Below are positions 6,992 to 11,709 of a stretch of 11,709 nt of DNA, piece after piece. Location: positions 1 through 11,709 of the forward strand of contig CAZSET010000125.1 in assembly GCA_964605915.1 (NCBI GenBank), written 5' to 3'. This DNA is from DAOVRD01 sp964605915. Its GTDB lineage: Bacteria > Planctomycetota > Brocadiia > SM23-32. The translations under genes were made by a program, and so were the position numbers. The notes beneath the pieces are model-generated. The model was not told the DNA's origin, did no database searches, and was given only the letters and a program-made list of their open reading frames with translations. Every line of letters starts with the position of its first letter. Position 1 is the stretch's first letter.

Positions 6992-8200
6992 ATGAAGATC
7001 GAATTCGCCAGCCGAGTCGGGCAACTTCCCGAATACATCTTCGGCAAGCTGAACGCCGAGAAGATGAGGCGCCGGCGCGACGGGGAGGACATCATCGACC
7101 TGGGCATGGGCAACCCGAACGATCCCACGCCCGCGCGCATCATCAGCAAGCTCGTGGAGGCGGTTCAAGATCCGCGCAACCACCGTTACAGCGTCAGCGC
7201 CGACGGCATCTTCAACCTCAAGCGCGAGGTGGCCAGGTTCTACCGCCGCGAGTACGGCGTTGAGCTCGACCCCGAAAGGGAGGTCGTCTGCACCATCGGC
7301 AGCAAGGAGGGCCTTTCCCACCTGGCGCTGGTGCTGGTGGAGGCCGGCGACACGGCCGTGGTGCCGACGCCGGCGTTCCCGCCGCACATCCACAGCCTTA
7401 CGCTGGCGGGCGGCAAGGTCGTCACTTTGCCCGTGTCTGACAGGCCGGAGTTCTTCGACCGCCTCGAAGAGCTGGTGCCCACAGTCGAGCCCAGGCCCAG
7501 ACTCCTGCTCCTGAACTACCCCCACAATCCCACGGCCATGACCGTAGAGCTGGATTTCTTCGAGAGGGCCGTCGAGTTCGCCCGCGCCCAGGACATGCTC
7601 ATCATCCACGACTTCGCCTACAGCCACATCACCTTCGACGGATACAGGGCGCCGAGCTTCATGCAGGTGCCGGGCGCGAAGGAGGTCGGCGTCGAGTTCT
7701 CCTCTATGTCCAAGAGCTTCAACATGGCCGGCTGGCGGGTGGGGTTCTGCGTCGGCCATCCGGAGGTCGTCGGGGGGCTGGCCCGCATCAAAGGCTACTA
7801 TGACTACGGCCTGTTCATGCCGGTGCAGATCGCCAGCATCATCGCGCTCAGGGAGTGCCGCGACGAGATCCGGAAGCAAGCGCAGGTCTACCAGGAGCGC
7901 CGCGACGTCCTCTGTTCGGGGCTGAGCCGGGTCGGCTGGCCCGTCGAGCCCCCGAGGGGCACCATGTTCGTCTGGGCGCCCATCCCGGAGGACTTCCGGA
8001 GCATGGGCTCCGTGGACTTCTGCATGATGCTGCTGGCGGAGGCGGGCGTGGCCATCGCACCCGGTGCGGCGTTCGGCGAGGGCGGCGAGGGCTTCGTGCG
8101 CATGGCGATCGTTGAGAACAAGCAACGGCTCCAGCAGGCCGTGCGGCAGATCGACCGAGCGCTGCGCGAGCGGAGGACCAGCATGTCCCGGGCCACTTAG
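6992..8200 (+). CDS. alaC: AlaC-type alanine/glutamate aminotransferase (PLP-dependent, class I/II)
   Basis: A 402-residue fold-type I aminotransferase, predicted to interconvert pyruvate and glutamate with alanine and 2-oxoglutarate in the cytoplasm. The match to the AlaC group is good along the whole chain: RVGQLPEYIFGKLNAEKM near the start, DIIDLGMGNPNDPTP, TIGSKEGLSHLAL, NYPHNPTAMTVELDFFE, IIHDFAYSHITFDGY, the PLP-lysine motif SMSKSFNMAGWRVGF with K241, IKGYYDYGLFMPVQIA and the C-terminal Arg region EGFVRMAIVEN. LL-diaminopimelate aminotransferase is a related alternative, but the GYYDYG and SKSFNMAGWR stretches follow AlaC closely. The ATG at 6992 lies 7 nt after the preceding stop; no strong SD is seen, so coupling to the upstream gene is likely. 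Its place between rnfA and rnfC is unusual. Pyruvate, its presumed substrate, would link it to the E1 gene at the left end, but that is inference. Confidence 0.88.
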   Translation: MKIEFASRVGQLPEYIFGKLNAEKMRRRRDGEDIIDLGMGNPNDPTPARIISKLVEAVQDPRNHRYSVSADGIFNLKREVARFYRREYGVELDPEREVVCTIGSKEGLSHLALVLVEAGDTAVVPTPAFPPHIHSLTLAGGKVVTLPVSDRPEFFDRLEELVPTVEPRPRLLLLNYPHNPTAMTVELDFFERAVEFARAQDMLIIHDFAYSHITFDGYRAPSFMQVPGAKEVGVEFSSMSKSFNMAGWRVGFCVGHPEVVGGLARIKGYYDYGLFMPVQIASIIALRECRDEIRKQAQVYQERRDVLCSGLSRVGWPVEPPRGTMFVWAPIPEDFRSMGSVDFCMMLLAEAGVAIAPGAAFGEGGEGFVRMAIVENKQRLQQAVRQIDRALRERRTSMSRAT

Positions 8201-8215
8201 CCGGAGGAGGCCCGG
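8188..8215 (+). repeat. Inverted repeat spanning the alaC stop, candidate mRNA hairpin
   Basis: CCGGGCC (8188-8194) and GGCCCGG (8209-8215) are a perfect 7-bp inverted repeat with a 14-nt loop. The loop contains the alaC stop codon (8198-8200) and most of a strong SD-like string, GGAGGAGG (8203-8210). No T-run follows, so a regulatory or mRNA-processing hairpin is as likely as a terminator. Confidence 0.38.
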
Positions 8216-8252
8216 CCACCTCTTGAAAGCGACACGACGCTCCGAGCAATAA

Positions 8253-9599
8253 ATGGCAGCTAACACTCAAGTGATGACGTTCCCCCGCGGGGGCGTCCAC
8301 CCGGAGGGGAGCAAGGATCGCACCCAGGGGATGCCGATCCAGGTGTCCGAGCCGCCCGCGGAAGTCGCCGTCCTGATGGCGCAGCACATCGGCGCCATCG
8401 CCGCCCCCGTGGTGAAGAAGAAGGACCGCGTGCGAAAGGGGCAACTGGTCGGCCAGGCTCAGGGCTACATCAGCGCGAACGTCCACGCGCCGGTCAGCGG
8501 AACCGTCAAAGCGGTGGAGACGCGCACCTACAGCGTCACCGGCATGCCCGTCCCCGCCGTCATCATCGAGAACGACGGCGAGGACAAGTGGGCCAGGGAA
8601 CTGAATGAGCCGCAGGACGTCGAGGGCATGGACGCGCCGCAAATGGTCGAACTGGTGCACGAGTGCGGCGTCGTCGGCCTGGGCGGAGCGACCTTCCCCG
8701 CGCACGTCAAACTGAGCCCCCCGGCGGAGACGCCCGTAACCGACGTGTTCATCAACGGCGCCGAGTGCGAGCCTTACGTCACCGTCGATCACCGCCTCAT
8801 GCTCGAATGCACCGAAGACGTCATCGACGGGCTGCGGCTTATCATGCGCATCGTCAAGGCCCCCAACGGCTACGTCGGCATCGAGCGTAACAAGCCGGAC
8901 GCCATCGAGGCGCTAAGCAAGGCACTGGAGCAGGACTCCACGATCCAGGTGGTTCCCCTGGAGGTGAAATACCCGCAGGGAGCCGAGCAGCAACTCATCA
9001 CGGCCGTCACGGGGCGCGAGGTGCCCAGCCAGGGCGGACTGCCGAGCGACGTGGGCTGCCTCGTCCACAACGTGGCCACGGCGCTGGCGATCCGGGACGC
9101 GATACGGTTCCGCCGGCCGCTGATAGAGCGGGCCGTAACCGTGACGGGCGACGGCTTAGAGAGCGCCGGGAACTTCATCGAGCGGATCGGCACGTCCATC
9201 GCCGCCATACTCGAACGCCAGGGCCTCCGAGAGGACGCCAATCAACTGGTGCTCGGCGGGCCGATGATGGGCATCGCGCAGGGCATGGTCGACGTGCCCC
9301 TGGTCAAAGGCAACAACGCCATACTCGTCCGGTGCGGGGCCGGCGTCCCCCCGCAGCGGGCCTGCATCCACTGCGGCCGGTGCGTTGAGCACTGCCCGCT
9401 GGGCCTGTCGCCCGGCGAGATGAGCATCGCCTGCGAGCGACAGGAATGGGATGCGGCGGTCGCCCTGGGGATGCTGGAATGCAAGGAGTGCGGGTGCTGC
9501 GCCTACGTGTGTCCGGCCAGGCGGCGCATCGTGCACATGATCAAGTTCGGGAAGGTTGAGCTGCGGCGGCGCCGGGCCAAGGCTCAGCAGAGCGGCTAG
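8253..9599 (+). CDS. rnfC: Rnf complex subunit RnfC (NADH-binding flavo-iron-sulfur subunit)
   Basis: A 448-residue peripheral subunit on the cytoplasmic face of the Rnf complex; it binds FMN and NAD(H) and carries two [4Fe-4S] clusters. Visible signatures are the N-terminal FPRGGVHPEGSKDRT, a lipoyl-like barrel (about 50-90, HAPVSGTVKAVE), VGLGGATFPAHVKL, the nucleotide-binding stretch INGAECEPYVTVDHRLM (167-183), the SLBB-like region around VTVTGDG, and two ferredoxin motifs: C371, C374, C377, C381 and C410, C413, C416, C420. Length is normal for RnfC. A TAA in the same frame immediately precedes the ATG, so the start cannot lie further upstream; an in-frame ATG at 8274 (residue 8) is possible but would trim the N-terminus. 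No clear SD lies at normal distance. It follows alaC by 52 nt, and rnfD starts 31 nt after its stop. Confidence 0.95.
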   Translation: MAANTQVMTFPRGGVHPEGSKDRTQGMPIQVSEPPAEVAVLMAQHIGAIAAPVVKKKDRVRKGQLVGQAQGYISANVHAPVSGTVKAVETRTYSVTGMPVPAVIIENDGEDKWARELNEPQDVEGMDAPQMVELVHECGVVGLGGATFPAHVKLSPPAETPVTDVFINGAECEPYVTVDHRLMLECTEDVIDGLRLIMRIVKAPNGYVGIERNKPDAIEALSKALEQDSTIQVVPLEVKYPQGAEQQLITAVTGREVPSQGGLPSDVGCLVHNVATALAIRDAIRFRRPLIERAVTVTGDGLESAGNFIERIGTSIAAILERQGLREDANQLVLGGPMMGIAQGMVDVPLVKGNNAILVRCGAGVPPQRACIHCGRCVEHCPLGLSPGEMSIACERQEWDAAVALGMLECKECGCCAYVCPARRRIVHMIKFGKVELRRRRAKAQQSG

Positions 9600-9630
9600 G
9601 GGCGCCCCCCGCCGCGCGTGAGGAATACGA

Positions 9631-10626
9631 ATGGAACGGCAGCTTCTGGTCAGCTCGTCTCCGCATCTGCGCGCGCCGGACGACATCCGCACCATCATGT
9701 GGAGCGTGGTGGTCGCCCTGGCGCCGGCGGCCGCGATCAGCATCTACTTCTTCGGCCTGCACGCCCTGGCGGTGTACGTCGTGACCATCGCGGCCGCGGA
9801 GGCGACGGAGCTGGCCTGCCTGCGCCTGAGGGGGCGGCCACTCGCCCACGCCGCGGACGGCAGCGCCTTCATCACGGGCATGCTGCTGGCGATGGTGCTG
9901 CCGCCGGACGTGGCTCTCTACTGCCCGCTGGTCGGCGCGGTGTTCGCCATCGCCATCGCCAAGCATGCTTTCGGCGGCCTGGGGTGTAACGTCTGGAATC
10001 CCGCGCTCGCCGCCCGCATCTTCCTTCAGTTCGCCTACCCCGTGCAGATCAGCCTTTCGAAGTGGCCCGTGCCGCGCATGCTGTGGGGCGCGCCGGTCGA
10101 TGCCATCACTATGGCTTCGCCCCTGGCGAAGGAGGGCGCGGCGGCGCGCTTCTCGCACCTGGACCTCTTGTTCGGCAACGGCGTGCCCGGCAGCATCGGC
10201 GAGACGTGCAAGGTGGCGCTGCTGATAGGCGGCGCCTTCCTCATCCTTCGGGAAGTGATCGACTGGCGGATTCCGGTCGCATACGTCGGCACCGTCTTCG
10301 TGCTCACGTGGCTGCTGCCGACCGGTGAAGGCGCGGCGCCGTGGGCCGCCGACCCCTTCTACCACGTCCTGGCCGGCGGCCTGATCATCGGCGCCTTCTT
10401 CATGGCCACGGACATGGTGACCACGCCGTTCACACGGGCGGGACGCGTGGTCTTCGGCGTCGGCTGCGGCGTGCTGGTCGCCCTGATACGCCGCTATGGC
10501 GGCTACCCCGAGGGCGTGGCCTATTCCATCGTTATCATGAACACGTTCACTCCCCTTATCGACAGATGGGTGCGGCCGAGGATCTACGGCTCCCGCACTC
10601 CCAAACCCAGCTTGAGGCAGGCATGA
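9631..10626 (+). CDS. rnfD: Rnf complex subunit RnfD (flavinylated membrane subunit)
   Basis: A 331-residue membrane subunit homologous to NqrB, with about 8-10 hydrophobic segments; it carries an FMN covalently attached by the ApbE flavin transferase and contributes to the ion path. Family stretches include SSSPHLRAPDDIRTIMW at the N-terminus, DGSAFITGMLLAMVLPP, AKHAFGGLGCNVWNPALAARIFL, ATDMVTTPFTRAGR and the C-terminal PLIDRWVRPRIYG. The flavinylation site reads DAITMASPLA (from D157): the position usually filled by the FMN-bearing Thr is S163. The ATG at 9631 has an SD (GAGGA, 9620-9624, 6-nt spacing). The stop overlaps the rnfG start (ATGA), so D and G are translationally coupled. Confidence 0.95.
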   Translation: MERQLLVSSSPHLRAPDDIRTIMWSVVVALAPAAAISIYFFGLHALAVYVVTIAAAEATELACLRLRGRPLAHAADGSAFITGMLLAMVLPPDVALYCPLVGAVFAIAIAKHAFGGLGCNVWNPALAARIFLQFAYPVQISLSKWPVPRMLWGAPVDAITMASPLAKEGAAARFSHLDLLFGNGVPGSIGETCKVALLIGGAFLILREVIDWRIPVAYVGTVFVLTWLLPTGEGAAPWAADPFYHVLAGGLIIGAFFMATDMVTTPFTRAGRVVFGVGCGVLVALIRRYGGYPEGVAYSIVIMNTFTPLIDRWVRPRIYGSRTPKPSLRQA

Positions 10627-11300
10627 GCGAGCAGNNNNNNNNNNCCACCCGAGGCAGCAGGAAGTTGATCGGCGCGGTCCTCGTGCTGGGCCTGATCTGC
10701 CTGGGCAGCGGGGCCGGCGTCGGCACCATTTACTTCTTTCTCAGGGACGACATCGAGCAGAAGCAGACGGAGGTCTTCTCCGACTCCCTCGGACGCGTGG
10801 TGGAAGGGGATTCCGGGGCCGAGGTCCTCGGGGACTACCCTGAAGGCACGCCCGACGAGGAGAAAGTCTACGTGAGCCGCACGAGCTCGGGCGTCATCTA
10901 CGCCGCGATGGGCTCGGAACAGGGATACTCGAGCCTGATCAAGGTGCTTGCGTCCGTCCGGGTGCCCGAGCCGAACACGCCCGTCCCCGACGATCCCGCC
11001 ATCGAGGCCATCACGGTCGTCTCCAGCCAGGAAACCCCCGGGCTCGGCGAGAACATCAAGGCCGTCGAGAGAACCGTGTCCGTCTGGGGGGCCCTGGCCG
11101 GCCAGAAGGGGGAGGAAAGCAGGCCGGCCTTCCAGAAGCAGTTCGACGACAGGCGCCTGAGCGACCTGGACCAGGGAGACGACCTGGGCAACATCGACGC
11201 CGTCACGGGCGCCACCATCAGCAGTCTTGCGGCCACCAAGGCCGTCCGCAAGGCCGTCCGCAAGATCATCGAACGAACCGCCGAGGTATACGGGGGATGA
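10623..11300 (+). CDS. rnfG: Rnf complex subunit RnfG (FMN-binding), interrupted by a 10-N gap
   Basis: About 225 residues; a single-span membrane protein whose large C-terminal FMN-binding domain lies on the outer side of the membrane. After MSEQ there are ten ambiguous bases, then a hydrophobic anchor (KLIGAVLVLGLICLGSG) and the FMN domain. The flavin-binding signature SSQETPGLGENI and the flavinylation motif DAVTGATISS are present, with T198 as the predicted FMN acceptor (numbering counts the gap as exactly ten bases). The frame is the same on both sides of the gap, and the ATG overlaps the rnfD stop, so the gene is intact apart from the gap; if the Ns stand for an unknown length, some N-terminal residues may be missing. 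It is the last rnf gene here and overlaps scpB by ATGA. Confidence 0.93.
   Translation: MSEQXXXXTRGSRKLIGAVLVLGLICLGSGAGVGTIYFFLRDDIEQKQTEVFSDSLGRVVEGDSGAEVLGDYPEGTPDEEKVYVSRTSSGVIYAAMGSEQGYSSLIKVLASVRVPEPNTPVPDDPAIEAITVVSSQETPGLGENIKAVERTVSVWGALAGQKGEESRPAFQKQFDDRRLSDLDQGDDLGNIDAVTGATISSLAATKAVRKAVRKIIERTAEVYGG
10635..10644. other. Assembly gap (10 Ns) in the rnfG N-terminus
   Basis: Ten consecutive N bases lie four codons into rnfG. The flanking reading frame is maintained for exactly ten bases, which may be real or coincidental because runs of ten Ns are often placeholders. True length and sequence are unknown. Confidence 0.98.
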
Positions 11301-11709
11301 GCACCCACGACGAGCACATGCCAGGCCCTGTGGACGACGATCCGGAAGCGGCCCCTGTGACTGCGCCGCCGGACGCGGCGGAGGCAAGTGCGCCGGACGC
11401 TCCCGAGCAAGATGCGTCCGCGGATGCGGGCCAGGTCAAGAGGGTGATCGAGGCGCTGCTGTTCAGCGCCGACAGGCCGGTCAGCGCGAGCCGGCTGGCG
11501 GAGATATCCGGCGCCGGCGACGGACGCCAGGTCCGTCGTGTCGTCAAGGAGCTGCAGCAGGAGTACGACGCAGGGGACAGGGCCTTCGCCATCGAGGAGA
11601 TCGCGGGCGGCTTCCAGTTGCTCAGCCGGCCCGAGTTCGCCCCATGGGTACTCCAGCTTGCCAACCGCCGCCAGCAGGAAACGCTGAGCAAGGCCGCCCT
11701 CGAAACGCT
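11297..11709 (+). CDS. scpB: Segregation and condensation protein B, ScpB (3' partial)
   Basis: Start of ScpB, the winged-helix kleisin partner that, with ScpA, regulates the SMC condensin complex in chromosome compaction and segregation. The first 137 residues are in the window and the frame runs off the right edge. After an acidic, Ala/Pro-rich and probably disordered extension of about 46 residues, the conserved domain begins: RVIEALLFSADRPVSASRLAEI, then AFAIEEIAGGFQLLSRPEFAPWV and TLSKAALET, all typical of ScpB. The ATG overlaps the rnfG stop (ATGA), so it is probably translated from the rnf transcript. No scpA is in view, although scpA and scpB are often neighbours; it may lie beyond the edge. 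Confidence 0.88.
   Translation, partial: MSTHDEHMPGPVDDDPEAAPVTAPPDAAEASAPDAPEQDASADAGQVKRVIEALLFSADRPVSASRLAEISGAGDGRQVRRVVKELQQEYDAGDRAFAIEEIAGGFQLLSRPEFAPWVLQLANRRQQETLSKAALET

Noticed and set aside
6947..8266. 439-codon open frame on the minus strand opposite alaC
   Set aside because: It is fully antisense to a well-conserved aminotransferase and has no domain-like pattern; a GC-bias artefact.
9599..9608. Palindrome GGGGCGCCCC just after rnfC
   Set aside because: There is no room for an RNA loop and no T-run; most likely chance in GC-rich DNA between two coupled genes.
9541..10365. 274-codon open frame on the minus strand opposite rnfC end and rnfD
   Set aside because: Antisense to unmistakable RnfD; no motif seen.
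10341..10622. Upstream extension of rnfG to 10341
   Set aside because: It is a shifted frame of rnfD. The ATG at 10623 overlapping the rnfD stop is standard coupling.

Overview
The window is a GC-rich bacterial chromosomal segment, packed with genes in short-gap or overlapping operons. Its core is a rearranged Rnf (ferredoxin:NAD+ oxidoreductase) locus. A run of 10 Ns (10635-10644) shows that it comes from a scaffolded, probably metagenome-derived, assembly. A fused alpha/beta 2-oxoacid dehydrogenase E1, an Rnf complex and GC-rich coding DNA with modest Shine-Dalgarno (SD) signals would fit an anaerobic or facultative member of the Planctomycetota/PVC group. That placement is a low-confidence guess, because no rRNA or other phylogenetic marker is present. 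No tRNA, rRNA, CRISPR array, insertion sequence or phage gene was seen.

Layout. Positions 1-1800 hold the 3' part of a single-chain E1 (alpha then beta) of a pyruvate/2-oxoacid dehydrogenase complex, open at the left edge. A small membrane-anchored protein with an NTF2-like C-terminal region follows by a GTGA overlap (1797-2387). Converging on it from the minus strand is an S-adenosylmethionine hydrolase of the DUF62 family (2473-3306). A short divergent promoter region (about 3328-3518) separates that gene from a 111-residue four-helix membrane protein of unknown function (3519-3854).

A good sigma70-like promoter (3882-3910) with three GAGCGG motifs at exact 27-bp intervals then starts the Rnf genes. 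The order is rnfE, rnfA, a secreted SurA/PpiC-like protein with two tandem copies of its chaperone-parvulin unit, an AlaC-type alanine aminotransferase, rnfC, rnfD and rnfG. The window ends in the start of scpB, which overlaps rnfG by ATGA.

How the genes work together. RnfA, RnfE and RnfD are the membrane subunits, RnfC is the NADH-side flavo-iron-sulfur subunit, and RnfG carries covalent FMN. Together they couple electron flow between ferredoxin and NAD+ to ion translocation. RnfB, the ferredoxin-facing subunit, is not in the window, and the E-A and C-D-G blocks are separated by two genes not usually associated with Rnf. Points most worth a second look are the missing rnfB, the duplicated SurA-like protein inside the operon, a Ser where RnfD normally has its FMN-accepting Thr, the phased repeats at the rnf promoter, and the small membrane protein just upstream.
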